From Dactylis glomerata (lineage: Eukaryota; Streptophyta; Magnoliopsida; Poales; Poaceae), in NCBI GenBank assembly GCA_007115705.1, contig QXEO01000243.1, positions 1,908,239 to 1,972,238 of the forward strand: a stretch of 64,000 nucleotides of DNA. The letters are read 5' to 3'. A program made the translations under genes and the position numbers. The notes under the pieces were generated by a model, which was given only the letters and a program-made list of their open reading frames with translations, was not told the origin of the DNA and made no database searches. Position 1 is the stretch's first letter. Every line of letters begins with the position of its first letter. Shown piece after piece: positions 44,304-55,102 of this stretch.

Positions 44304-45530
44304 GTGGGATGGATGCATGGTCGCTGCCGCATACATGGAATCAAATAATATGCAGGTAGTACGAAATCAGGAGCAATTAAAAGAAATCACGAACCACGGA
44401 ACCTGCAGGCCGTGCGGTAAATGTCATGATTTCTTCAGATTTGATTGTCACACTGTCGGCGTAATTCCATTGACAATTTCAACACCATCACGCCTATGAG
44501 ATTTGATTGGGAAAAAAGAGAGAAATAAGTAGGTCCCATGTAAGGGGCATAGGAGTCTTTTCACATAACTGTTTAACATCGTAAGTGCTGAAAATGAACT
44601 AAAGTGTCATTTTAGGAAGAAATTGAACTTTAGGTGTCTAGTTGGGAAGAAAAAATATAACAGGATCAAATAGGAAAGCCAATTTTAAAACGGTGTCAAT
44701 AAGGAATTCTCTCAAGTATATATCGGAGAACACAATTTGTAGTGTACAGTAGTAACACACAATTGCAAAATAAAAACTATTTCTAAATAGAGGAAGAGAA
44801 AGTACATGTTAGTTTTGGAAGAACAAAAATATGCCAAGAAAAACTATTTCTAAATAGAGGAAGAGAAAGTACATGTTAGTTTCGGAAGAACAAAAATATG
44901 CCTTCGATCGAATCCGTCGACGAGATTTTTTCGATAAAGAGCATATATTAATATCGCGAAGATACCAATTATACCCAGCCTCTGCAACAATGCATTGCCC
45001 TAGCGGCATTACGGATGCACACAGCCAAAAAAAGAATTATAAAAAAGAAAAACTCTGCTACAGCGGTCTTTTCCTTGAACATGCATGCATATTGCTGCTT
45101 CAAGTCACGAATCACCAAGTCAATTCCCCATCGTCGCCTAGACTGAGATCACCAATGCTAGTCCTCAGATATCAGGATCTATGACATTTTTCGCCATCAC
45201 CATAGAACGAGAATGTGCTCCATGATATTAATAGTCAGCAGAGCTTTGACGCACTCCCTCTAAAACCAAATGGCTAGACAAAAAACACGGATGCGCACGA
45301 CCGAATCCTCAATCTCCAGACATGATGTGTCCAATAGAGCTCGCTAACAGAGCCTTCCGAAACACGCTAATTCAGCTAGATCAATAAGAACATGCATCTG
45401 GTCGATCTTTATCTTGACTGGAGAGAATCCTTGAGCCTCTACCTTTATTCAGCCGAGCCATGAGATAAGAAGATAAACCAGCACACCATAGTAGTGTGTT
45501 TGGTTCGCAAAAAGGGCTTTCGTTTGGAGC
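44304..45530. other. gene-free stretch upstream of the second defensin-like gene
   Basis: Contains a 67-bp tandem duplication (44772-44905). No gene or other element recognised. Confidence 0.4.
44772..44905. repeat. 67-bp tandem duplication, two units
   Basis: Units starting aaaaactatttctaaatag at 44772 and 44839 differ at only a few positions. Confidence 0.9.
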
Positions 45531-45534
45531 TGCC

Positions 45535-46962
45535 CGGAGCTTTAGCACCGGTTGTGTTACGAGCCTAGACTAAAAGGTGCATTAGCACCAGTTCGTAAGG
45601 CCAGCGCATTAGCACCGGTTCGTAAGAGACCTATAGCACTGGTTTGAGCCACAAACTAGTACTAAAGGGGTTGTGTGCAGGTGCTAACCCTTTAGCACCG
45701 GTTTGTGGCTTAAACCGATGCTAAAGGTCCCCCCCTTTTGCACCGGTTCGTGGCTCAAACCGGTGCTAAAAGGTAGTGACCTTTAGCACCAGTTTGTGGC
45801 ACGAAACGGTGCAAAAGGGGTACCTTTAGCACCGGTTCAAGCCACGAACCGGTGCTAAAGGGTCTCCCCCCCCCAATTTTCCTCTCATGCCTATCTCTCC
45901 CCCCCCCCCGCGTAAAAAAAAGTCTAAAACAAATAAACGAAAATGATAAAAACTTCAAATTTCAAAATTCTTTGACATGCATGTACCTCACGCAACCAAC
46001 TTTTATAGAAAATTTGAAATTTGAAATTTTGATATTTATTGCAAAAAAGGTTGTTCCAAATTAAAACCGCTCTAACTTTTGTGTACGGACTCGAAAAAAA
46101 GTGTAATATATGAAAATGTATCTATGGAAAAGTTACATCCGATTTCAACAGCCGTAGGCCGTTTGCACAAATTTTTGCTTCTCAAAATTCCGAAGGGAAA
46201 TATGAAAGCAGGAAGATTTTAGATTATGTCAAAAAATGAGAAAAAATGATTTTTTAAGGATTTTTGAATTTCTATTATTTCTTCAACCTTTTAGTTATTT
46301 TGAATTTTTTATATTTTTTGGAATTTTTAAAGTATTAAATTTTTTATTTTTTTTGAATATTCTAAGTTTTAAAATTAATAATTAAATTATACATAAAGAT
46401 TATTTTGAAATCATTGATGCTTATTAATAATTAATCATTTGTTGCTTATTTTTAAAATTATTTGGAATTCAAAAAAGTAAAATCATATGTTATCAAAGTG
46501 TATGGGTTAATAGAATTCATAGCATAGTATTATCAAGAAGTCGCGAGCGCAATCTTGGAAGCTAGTAGGGAAAGAATGGAGAAGTTAAGCATGCTAAGGG
46601 TCGAGCAGTGTGAGAATAAGTGACCGACTGGGAAGTGGGACCACGAGTATATACTTTGACATGAGAAGAGGGGTGATTAGAGAGAATATGGGTGATTAGA
46701 GATTAGAGTGGAAACTGTCAAATAATTCAAATATCCAACAATTGAGAAATTTCGAAAAATAAATTCAATTTTTTTCGAAATTTAACTAAGAAATTCGTTC
46801 CGACCTTTAGCACCGGTTTAAGGCACGAACCGGTGCTAAAGGGTCCTCCAGCCGTACGGGCCACGTGGAACCCCTTTAGGATGAGGCTTTAGTGCCGGAT
46901 GCTTTGCACCGGTTGCAAAACCGGTGCAAATGGGGGTTACAAACCGGTGCTAATACCTCAAA
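45535..46962. mobile_element. non-autonomous CACTA-like element with TTTAGCACCGG subterminal repeats
   Basis: About a dozen direct and inverted copies of tttagcaccggtt and close variants lie at 45539-45865 and 46801-46955. These are typical CACTA subterminal repeats of a different family from the TTTAGTCCCGG elements. The AT-rich middle (45930-46790) has no transposase but contains a 5S-rRNA-like segment. A CACTA terminus was not identified; the right side is cut by the LINE. Confidence 0.7.
46579..46638 (+). repeat. 5S-rRNA-like segment inside the CACTA-like element
   Basis: gaagttaagcatgctaaggg, then tcgagcagtgtgagaataag and tgaccgactgggaagt, align with the internal promoter part of plant 5S rRNA (GTTAAGCGTGCT...GATGGGTGACC..CTGGGAAGT) as I recall it. 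It is degenerate and too short to be a 5S gene. Confidence 0.5.
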
Positions 46963-46986
46963 AAAAATTACAAGCAAAGAAGAGCT

Positions 46987-49890
46987 TTATTTTAGATCAT
47001 AGCGCTTACAATCCTCAACAAACAGAGGTACAGAGAAGGCTGGTACACCACCAAGCCAAAAACCTGCCGAATTACATATCCTAGCATAAGCAGCCAAGCT
47101 ATGTGCAACACGATTGCACTCTCTCTTAACACTAGTTACATGGTAGACATTACCGCTGGAGACAGTCTCTTTGATGTCATTGATCAGAGAGCAACAGGCA
47201 GAGAAGTCCTTCCCTGGCTTGTTGATGGCCTTCACAGCTACAGCACAGTCAGTCTCACAAATTACCGGTTCCTTAACCCAAATCAAAGAAAGAGCTAGGC
47301 CTTCACTGATGGCCTGCAGTTCCGCCTCCTCCGCAGATTTACACCCGACCAACATCCTGGCAGCTGAGAAGATAATTTCTCCTTTATCATTACGAGCAAG
47401 TATTCCAACGCTAGCTTGCCCATTTCCTGGGATGAAAGAAGCATCTACGTTTACCTTTGCTTTACCTGCAGTGGGTTTTTCCGAGAAACATTTATTCAAG
47501 GAGACCGGAGTAAGCGATTGACACGAAGGGGAAGAGACACCAGGTACTTCTTGCTGGATAGCAGCTTTACCCATTTTGTTCTGAATACTTGGAGTTAATA
47601 GATTCAGGTCACTAGCGTAGTTGATTAAAAAATCAACAGACTGATGGATAGTAGCTTTGCCATCCTCATGAATCGCATTATTTCTCAAAGGCCAGGCCCT
47701 CCAAAGCAATAAAAGGATAAGACCTTGCTCTGTTTTGTTTCTGTTTGAGAGTAGTACCAGAAGCCAATCATTCCCAGTATAACGAAAATCACTTTCCTTT
47801 GGAATGTTCCAAAGATTTCTCATCATATGCCTGAGCGCTCTTGCCTTTGTGCATGACACAGTAGCGTGATAGCTGTTTTCCGAGTTCCGCATATACTGCA
47901 AGTATTTACAGTCTCCAAATTACGTCTTCATTTGTTGTTTTTTGTTGCCAAATTATCAGCCGCAAAGCTCCATCCGAAAATTTGAACCTTTGTTGGAACC
48001 GGCGCTGACCAGATGCATTTCCATAAGGATCGACTAGCATCCCCAGTATTGTTGTTGCCCTGCGAGGCAATACATTCGTGACTAAGGTTGTAAGCCAACT
48101 TGTAAGCACTCTTAACTGAAAATATTCCCAAATTTTCGTAATTCCAAGCCACAAAATCATTGCACAGTTTTCTTGGAAGTTTTATGCCTAGAATCTGTTC
48201 TGCATCATGAGGGGAGAAAGTCTTTTTCACGAGATCCTCATTCCACTTCTGGTCAGGTCCTATCAGACTTTTGACCTTTATAAGCCTCGAAGATTTCCTT
48301 CCAGAATTAATTTTTAGACCAATATTCCTTGGAAGCCAATTATCGCGCCAAATTCTTACAGACGTACCATTACAATTATGCCAAATGATTCCTTGTTTCA
48401 AGAGGTCTAAACCATGCTCAATGCCTCTCCAAACAGGAGATGGATCCCCTTTAAACACAGTGTCCAAAAGGTTTCCCCTTGGATAGTAAATAGCTCTCAT
48501 AAGCTTTGCGCAAAGGCTCTCTGGGTTGTTGATCAATCTCCATGCTTGTCTGGCCAGGAGTGCTTGGTTGAACAACATCGTATCTCTGAAACCTATACCT
48601 CCAAGAGCTTTAGGTTTGGTCAGATTTTCCCAAACAGACCAATGCACTTTCCTATGATCTTTGTCTTCCCCCCACCAAAACTGCCTAGTGATTTTCATGT
48701 AGTCCTCATGGAATCCCACAGGAAGTTTGAAGAGCCCCATAATGTAGGTTGTAATGGCCCGAACCACCGATTTAATGAGAGCTTCCTTCGCACCCATAGA
48801 CATATATTTTTCATTCCAATCATTCATTTTCTTACCCAAACTATCCTTTGTACTCTTGAGTTTGTCCGCCTTGACTCTGCCTTTAATAGTAGGAAAGCCC
48901 AAATATTTCTCTTCAAAGGTACTCTGCTGGATTTCGAGTACATGCTACACATCAAGTTGCGTTTGAGGAGGGCAACACTTGCTGAAAAGAATTGAACATT
49001 TATTTGGACTGATAAGTTGTCCTGTCCCCTTTTCAAAATTGTTGATTGCTGTCTTGACTACGTGTGCTTGTTCAGTACTAGTTTGCATAAAAAGAAGGTT
49101 GTCATCCGCAAAGAGTAAATGAGACAAACCTGGTGCTCTTCTGCAGATTTTGAAAGACCTTCACCAATAAATAAGAAGAGGTAGGGGAGAGGGGATCCCC
49201 CTGCCGTAGGCCCCTTGTAGGAATGATAAGATCAGATAGTTCCCCATTAACCTTCACTTGATATCTCACAGAAGTAACACATGTCATGATCCACTTAATC
49301 CAAATATCCGCAAAACCAAACTTTTTGAGCACACCTTCCAAGTACCGCCAATCCACTCGGTCATAAGCTTTGGCTAAGTCTAGTTTTAGTGCACAAAAAT
49401 CATCTGGTCCACCTTTTGATCTTTGGATTGCATGAAAACATTCAAACGCCATAAGAGCATTGTCGGTGATGAGACATCCCGGGATGAAGGAACTCTGACA
49501 TTCATCAAAAAGGGAGTCAAGAAGAGGTCTCATCCTATTAATCATGCACTTGGAGATAATCTTATACACCACATTGCATAAGAATATAGGTCTAAAATCC
49601 TTCAAATATTCTGCATTCTTTGTTTTAGGATAAGAGCAATGATTGTATCATTTGAACCTTCTGGAAGTACTCCTTCAGAAAATAAATGCTTGATTGCTAT
49701 TGTGATTTCTTCCTTCAACACAAGCCAGTTTCTTTGAAAAAACCTAGCGTGAAAACCATCGGGGCCAGGGGCCTTTAGAGGGCCAATTTGGAAGAGGGCG
49801 TCGGCAATCTCCAAATCTGAGAACTCCTTAGTAAGGGACTCATTCACTTCAGGCATGACTCTAGGGGCAGGCTTTCACCCATTGCGGAAA

Positions 49891-49938
<48 letters not shown>

Positions 49939-51286
49939 GGTGTGGCTGATCATCCTCTCGGACCAGCTACTGATCATCGCCTTGGTAAGCTATTGCCTCA
50001 CCAACTAGCTAATCAGACGCGAGCCCCTCCTTGGGCGGATTTCTCTGATCAGGTTTAGAATCTCATTTGGGCAAACATTAGTATCCTCCGAAAAAAGATT
50101 TTCAAAGAAAGAGCTTGCAATTTTCTTCATTTCAGCCTGGTTTGTAGTGGTCTGACCGAGACCATTATTCAACTTGGATATCCTATTCTTTTTTGCTCTC
50201 CAAGTGGCTCGACAATGGAAATACTTAGTATTTTGGTCTCCTTCATGCAACCAATCCATTCTAGATCTCTGTTTCCACATCAATTCTTCACGGAGGAGTA
50301 GTTCATCAAGTCTTCGGTTAATTTCCTTTATTCTGAAATTCATGGAAGGTTCATTCCTAATCAGCAAACTTCCGAGCTCCCTCTTGAGGTTTGTTATCTC
50401 CCTTCCAACAAATCCAAAACTTCTATTTTTCCAGCCATTTAAAGAACCTCTCATGCACGCGAGCTTTGTATTTATATCTCTCATATTTCTAGCAGTTGGA
50501 TTGTTGTTCCAACTAGCTTCAATTTCATCGAATAAAGAGACATCTCTCTCCCACATTATTTCATACCTCCATGGCTTCCTTGCATTCCGGCGGTCACAAG
50601 ATTTCTCTAAATCAATGAGGATGGGGCAATGATCAGAACGAGAAGACACCAAATGAGTGACGTTAGCATCCAGAAATTGAGAGGTCCAGCTAGGAAAAGC
50701 CACAGCCCGATCAAGCCTAACCTTCACATTTTTATTACCTTCCTTCTTGTTGTCAAAAGTCCAAGGAGTTCCCTTATAGCCCAGGTCATGCAAGTCGCAA
50801 AAAGAAAGAGTATTTCTAAACTCAGCCATCTGTCTTTCTCCTCTTCTAGTAGCTGAGAAATGCTCCTTTTGCCACAAAGTTTCATTGAAGTCCCCAGTCA
50901 TCAACCAAGGTTCATTAGCACAAGATTTGATTCTTTTAAGAAGAGTCCACATGTGGTGTCTATCTTCTACTCTAGGCTCACCGTAAACAAAGGTGCATCT
51001 CCACTTTATTCCAAATTGCTCATTTATTTTTACATCGATGTGATGGGTACCAAAACTAATCAGATCAACATTGACATTGTCATCCCAGTATAGCATTACC
51101 TTTCACTGCAATGGGCAAGCAATTTCTGAGACCAATTCTCCAGCTGATGCTTTCCATCAAGAGTTTCTGATGACGAGCTTCTGAGATGAACACCAGATTG
51201 GGAGAGTGTGTCCGCACCAGGCGAACCAGTTCTTGAACTGTCCGGGGACGCCCCAATCCCCGGCAGTTCCAAGCCAAGATCCTCAT
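46987..51286 (-). pseudogene. LINE ORF2 polyprotein (endonuclease, RT, zf-RVT, RNase H), broken
   Basis: The start MRILAWNCRGLGRPRTVQEL at 51286 and VFISEARH open the endonuclease. A shift near 51090 leads to LMTGDFNETLWQKEH, VRLDRAV and SSRSDHCPIL with its catalytic His/Asp. The 16S insert then separates LIREIRP from VMPEVNESLTKEFSD. The RT has LKAPGPDGFHARFFQ, LKLDLAKAYDRVDW (motif A), GLRQGDPLSP (motif B) and LLFADDNLLF (motif C), with shifts near 49603 and about 49110. Further down come MGAKEALIKSVVRAI, the zf-RVT segment WKCIWSAPVPTKVQIFGW and an RNase H domain (KVNVDASFIPGNGQASVGIL, SAEEAELQAISEGLALS) ending at TAA 46987. Functional reverse transcription is no longer possible. Confidence 0.9.
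49868..50042 (-). pseudogene. plastid-type 16S rRNA fragment (nuclear insertion of plastid DNA)
   Basis: The minus strand carries the conserved 16S stretch from GGCTCGCGTCTGATTAGCTA, through GGTCCGAGAGGATGATCAGC and ACTCCTACGGGAGGCAGCAG, to GGGGAATTTTCCGCAATGGG. This corresponds roughly to E. coli positions 220-390. The wording GGGGAATTTTCCGCAATGGG is the plastid/cyanobacterial form; the plant mitochondrial 18S differs there. Compared with my memory of grass plastid rrn16 there are about four differences, mostly C-to-T type. The piece is far too short to be an rRNA gene. It interrupts the LINE ORF between LIREIRP and VMPEVN, and the borders share a few bases with the LINE, so they are uncertain by several bp. 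Confidence 0.9.
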
Positions 51287-51717
51287 GGCTCCTGTCGGGT
51301 GCCAACAGTCGCACCCGACAGGATACCGGCAGCCCCAGGGCCGGTTGCTTCTAGTTTTCCGCCAGTCTTTCCTTGTTTCTTATCCTTCCCCTCTCCATGA
51401 CCTACAAGATAAGGATCATCCACATATCCTACCCATGTCTTCCTACTTTCCTTTTCACTTACCTCCCCTACATTAACCATAGCTTGTGCAATAAAACCAG
51501 CCACACTATTCTTTGTTTGAACATCATCACTATTGTTCTCACTGATAAGAGGCAGGCCTTCCATTTCCTGGTTACGGATCCTGTGCAGCCCCTCAGCTCC
51601 CAGGCATTCAGAGAGTGAGGGAACAGCTAGGAGGGGGCGCTTGATAGCAGGTTCGCCCATGTCATCTTCCCCTTGACGCTTGTGAGTAGCTCTAGCATAG
51701 GGTCCAGTGCCAGCCAT
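51283..51717 (-). CDS. LINE ORF1-region C-terminal fragment
   Basis: The minus-strand frame MAGTGPYARATHKRQGEDDM runs to GAAGILSGATVGTRQEP, overlapping the ORF2 start by 4 bp. In plant LINEs this stretch follows the DUF4283 and CCHC-knuckle domains, which are missing here because the Gypsy element at 51732 cuts the LINE. It is probably the linker before the endonuclease rather than a separate protein. Confidence 0.55.
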   Translation of the reverse strand: MAGTGPYARATHKRQGEDDMGEPAIKRPLLAVPSLSECLGAEGLHRIRNQEMEGLPLISENNSDDVQTKNSVAGFIAQAMVNVGEVSEKESRKTWVGYVDDPYLVGHGEGKDKKQGKTGGKLEATGPGAAGILSGATVGTRQEP

Positions 51718-52166
51718 CAGCCCCTGATCCCTGATACGTCCAAAACGTATCTACTTTCCCGAACACTTTTGCTATTGTTTCTCCTCTAATTTGTATGTTT
51801 TGAATACAACTAACACGGACTAACGCTACTTTCAGCAGAATTGCTCTGGTGTCTCGTTTTTGTGCAGAAATCTGACTTTGAGGAAAAATCCCGAAAAATA
51901 TTGCAAAAATTCTATTTTGCCAGAAGTCCCACGGAGCCAGAAGGAGAGACGAAGGGGGGCTGCGGCCTGGGCTCACCACCAGGGGGCGCGGCCTAGCCTT
52001 GGCCGCGCCCACCTGTGGTGAGGCCGCCTTGGCCGTCGCCTCGACCCCTCCTTCCGCCTACATATACCCTCTGACCTGAAAACAGTGGGGGTTCGGCGTT
52101 TTTCCCAGATAGACTTCTGCTACGCCGTCGCCATCAGAAATCGCGTTTAGCGTTTTTCCCAATGAT

Positions 52167-52637
52167 GTGAAGATACTTGTTAAACATTTTCAAATGGTTC
52201 AGACTCAAATTGATGAGCTTACCAAGGTGCAAAAAGACTTGCTAGTTAATGCTTCAAGAGAAAAACAAGCATGTGAAATACGCACAAGAGGAGGTGCTAC
52301 CACTCAAGACCCCTTATATCCTGAAGGACATCCTAAGAGGATCGAGCAAGATTCTCAACGCACTTCAAGAGATGATATTCCTTCCAAGAAGAAGAAGAAG
52401 AAGAAGCATAAAGCAACTGCAGAATCCTCTGAAGCAGGTAAAGATCCTAACAATGTTTCTATTTCTGATGCTGAAACTGAACCAGGAGATGCTTCCGATA
52501 AAGAAGAAGTTGAAGAGGAACCAGAAAAGATTGATAAGAATGCAAAGTACACCAAAGAAGACTTCATTGCCAACAAGGATGGTAATGAGAGAGAACCTTG
52601 GGTGCAAAAACCAATGCCTTTTCCTGGTAAGAAATAG
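52167..52637 (+). CDS. Gypsy gag C-terminal fragment
   Basis: The frame includes MVQTQIDELTKVQKDLLVN, a lysine block (SKKKKKKKHKA) and a strongly acidic stretch (DAETEPGDASDKEEVEEEPE). It ends EPWVQKPMPFPGKK at a TAG, a position that in related elements precedes the protease. The N-terminal gag domain is absent. A short gap and a stop separate it from the protease frame at 52726. Confidence 0.6.
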   Translation: MKILVKHFQMVQTQIDELTKVQKDLLVNASREKQACEIRTRGGATTQDPLYPEGHPKRIEQDSQRTSRDDIPSKKKKKKKHKATAESSEAGKDPNNVSISDAETEPGDASDKEEVEEEPEKIDKNAKYTKEDFIANKDGNEREPWVQKPMPFPGKK

Positions 52638-52725
52638 AAGTCCAAGGAAGAAGAACACTACAACAGGTTTTGTGAATGGATGAGACCTTTATTTTTGCAA
52701 ATTTTCTTTGACTGATGCTATTTGA

Positions 52726-53385
52726 ATGCCTCCTTATGCAAAGTATATGAAAGATATTGTTACTAATAAAAGGAAGATTCCTAATGAGGAAATTTCCACT
52801 CTACTTGCTAATTATTCTTTTAATGGTAAAGTTCCGGAGAAGCTTGGAGATCCAGGTATACCAACTATTCCTTGCTCCATTAAAAATAACTATGTTAGAA
52901 CTGCTTTATGTGATTTGGGAGCTAGAGTTAGTGTCATGCCTTTTTCTCTTTATAAGAGACTTGATTTAGAAAAATTGGTATTAACTGATATATCTTTGCA
53001 GATGGCTGATAAGTCTACTACTATTCCTATTGGTATATGTGAAAATGTTCCTATTCAAGTTGCTAACAGTTGTTTGATATTAACTGACTTTGTTGTGTTG
53101 GAAATGCCTGAAGATGATAATATGTCTATTATTCTTGGAAGACCTTTTCTAAACACTACAGGTGCGGTTATTAATTGCAATCAAGGAAAAGTAACTTTCA
53201 ATGTCAATGACAAAGAGTATACGGTCTATTTTCCCAAGAAGATTGATAGAAAGAACGCTCTAAATTCAATCAAGAATGTTGAGACCATACGAGTTGGTCA
53301 AATTATTTGTTCAGAGCGAAAGTCCAAGGAAGAATATAAAATTGTCATGATTAGGACTATGCCTATCAAGGTCGAGGTAACATAA
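52726..53385 (+). CDS. Gypsy retropepsin-like aspartic protease fragment
   Basis: MPPYAKYMKDIVTNKRKI is the conserved lead-in to the Gypsy protease. The active-site region reads ALCDLGARVSVMPFSLY, with the catalytic Asp in DLGA (DTGA/DLGAS in active enzymes; here Ser is Arg). The flap and C-terminal part are recognisable (VLEMPEDDNMSIILGRPFLN, with ILGRPFL as hallmark). About 219 aa. The DLGAR change may reduce activity. No polymerase follows. Confidence 0.8.
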   Translation: MPPYAKYMKDIVTNKRKIPNEEISTLLANYSFNGKVPEKLGDPGIPTIPCSIKNNYVRTALCDLGARVSVMPFSLYKRLDLEKLVLTDISLQMADKSTTIPIGICENVPIQVANSCLILTDFVVLEMPEDDNMSIILGRPFLNTTGAVINCNQGKVTFNVNDKEYTVYFPKKIDRKNALNSIKNVETIRVGQIICSERKSKEEYKIVMIRTMPIKVEVT

Positions 53386-54214
53386 GCATATAGTGAAGTG
53401 CAAAGTTTTGCCTCATATAAGTTAGTTTGGTAACAAGACTTGATCAACCTTGTTAACAAAGTGATTTTATATGAATGAAACTTCGTTTTCACCGCATTTA
53501 CTCAACCTCACTCATATTTACTTGTTCATTTTTGTTCCCTTTGTTAGTTACATGATTAGAGTATCTTAGAGCTGCTGCATACTTGGTTTTGATTTGCTTG
53601 CAATCTTGCAATCGTTGTTTTCCCGAGTTTTATTCTTTTATCGTTTTTCTGAAAAATCCTCAAAAATAAAGTTTCTCGAAAAATTCCAGAAAAATCTTTT
53701 TAAATTTTTATGTCAAAAATGGGGCAGAGAGGCACCTGGGAGACCTCAGGGGGACCTACCACGCTGCCTCACCACCAGGGGGCACGGCCCAGCCCTGGCC
53801 GCGCCCACCTATGGTGAGGGGGGCCCCCTGGCCTCTCACTTATCTCTTCCTCCCCAGCTCTTTCTCTCTCCCAAAAACAATGACACACCTGCTCAAACTC
53901 GAGTTCTTGCTGCTCTTCATCTCGATTTTTCGATCTCCTTGCTCAGCCCATCATTGTTGCTGAGATTTGGAGCATTTGTTCTCCGGTATGTGACTCCTCC
54001 AATTGTCCAAGTAGAATTTTGTTTAATGGAGTATTTCTTGAGTAGTTTAGCTCTATAGGTGACAGGTGAAAGGAGTTTGCATGCTTGTTCTATTGCTTAG
54101 AAATGTTATTTTGATGCATGTTAGCCCTCTAGTAGCTCCCTATAGTAGTTCCCTACATTTGTTTGTTTCAAAATCATTTTTTATGAGGTTTGTCAAAAAT
54201 TTCAGAAAAGGGAC

Positions 54215-55102
54215 ATGGATAACTACACCTATGGAGAAGTGTTTGAAAGAGAAGCACCAAGGTCATCAAGGCCTTCAAGATCCACTGCTCAGTATAGGAT
54301 ATCCTACAATGAAGATCTTATGTCACCGAACCTTGAGGGAGACGATGGAGATGCGCATCCATCCACCTTCCCTTGTGCTAACTTTTTGAGTGATGCAGGG
54401 ATTCTTGATGATTTCTTGCTCCTTATTTACAGGGTTGGATTGACTACATATATGATGGATGAGAGTAATCAATATGCTATTCTCACAAAGATTTTCGTTG
54501 AAAGCTTTAAATTCACTAACTCTCATTTCAAGCCTTCCATTGCATTTAAGATTTATGATAAGTCTATCACCATGTCTTTGGGGAGGTTTTATGATATTCT
54601 AGGTATACCCATGTTTGGGACGGCAAGGAAGATGCTACATCAGCCCACTGATTTGTTGGAGCTTTACCGAGGAGTGACTAACGATGATGACCGCACAGCA
54701 CAGCGTGGCAAGATAAGAAACATTCAACTCCCAGCTATTAGATATTTTACTTACTATATTGCCACTAGTGTACTTGGTAGAGGAAACACTAGCAATATCT
54801 CCAACTATCATTTAGCTTTTCTAGCTACCGCTCTTGATGTTAGCAGGAAGTATAACCTCAGTGCTCTTATTGCTCGTCGCCTAGCTGCTAGGAGACCTAT
54901 TTATGCAGGTATTATTGATGCGAGCATTGTTGCTGCTCTTGAACTTCCTATTGCTCCTCATGATATATTGTTGACTCCACAGAGGCTTGATCTTGCTACC
55001 ATGAAGCTCCATCATTTTGTTACTGCTAACACATGTGCGGGAAAATTAGTTTATAGAATGTTATTCACATATGGAGAGGAAAGGGAAGTGCCCTTGCCGT
55101 AG
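54215..55102 (+). CDS. accessory ORF of the Gypsy element (295 aa, function unknown)
   Basis: MDNYTYGEVFEREAPRSSRP leads into FLSDAGILDDFLLLIYRVGL, FKPSIAFKIYDKSITMSLGR and FYDILGIPMFG. The region 195-230 (FTYYIATSVLGRGNTSNISN, YHLAFLATALD) resembles the plant-mobile-domain-like or ORF1-like accessory proteins found downstream in some grass Gypsy elements. It lies between a GC-rich LTR-like block and a purine-rich tract, on the same strand as the protease. The frame is intact although gag-protease is damaged. A role in mobilisation is only inference. Confidence 0.6.
   Translation: MDNYTYGEVFEREAPRSSRPSRSTAQYRISYNEDLMSPNLEGDDGDAHPSTFPCANFLSDAGILDDFLLLIYRVGLTTYMMDESNQYAILTKIFVESFKFTNSHFKPSIAFKIYDKSITMSLGRFYDILGIPMFGTARKMLHQPTDLLELYRGVTNDDDRTAQRGKIRNIQLPAIRYFTYYIATSVLGRGNTSNISNYHLAFLATALDVSRKYNLSALIARRLAARRPIYAGIIDASIVAALELPIAPHDILLTPQRLDLATMKLHHFVTANTCAGKLVYRMLFTYGEEREVPLP

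Larger units (their letters stand above)
46963..51731 (-). mobile_element. LINE (non-LTR retrotransposon), nearly complete, decayed
   Basis: On the minus strand the order is: C-terminal part of the first ORF region, AP-type endonuclease, reverse transcriptase, zf-RVT, RNase H, then a short 3' tail with AATAAAGC. The 5' side is cut by the Gypsy LTR at 51732, and the 3' side abuts the CACTA-like repeats. The reading frame is broken by several shifts and by an insert of plastid-type 16S rRNA at 49868-50042. Confidence 0.92.

Noticed and set aside
49868..50042. 16S sequence as evidence of a bacterial contig or a true rRNA gene
   Set aside because: The flanks on both sides are LINE coding sequence, the form is plastid-type, and only about 175 bp are present.
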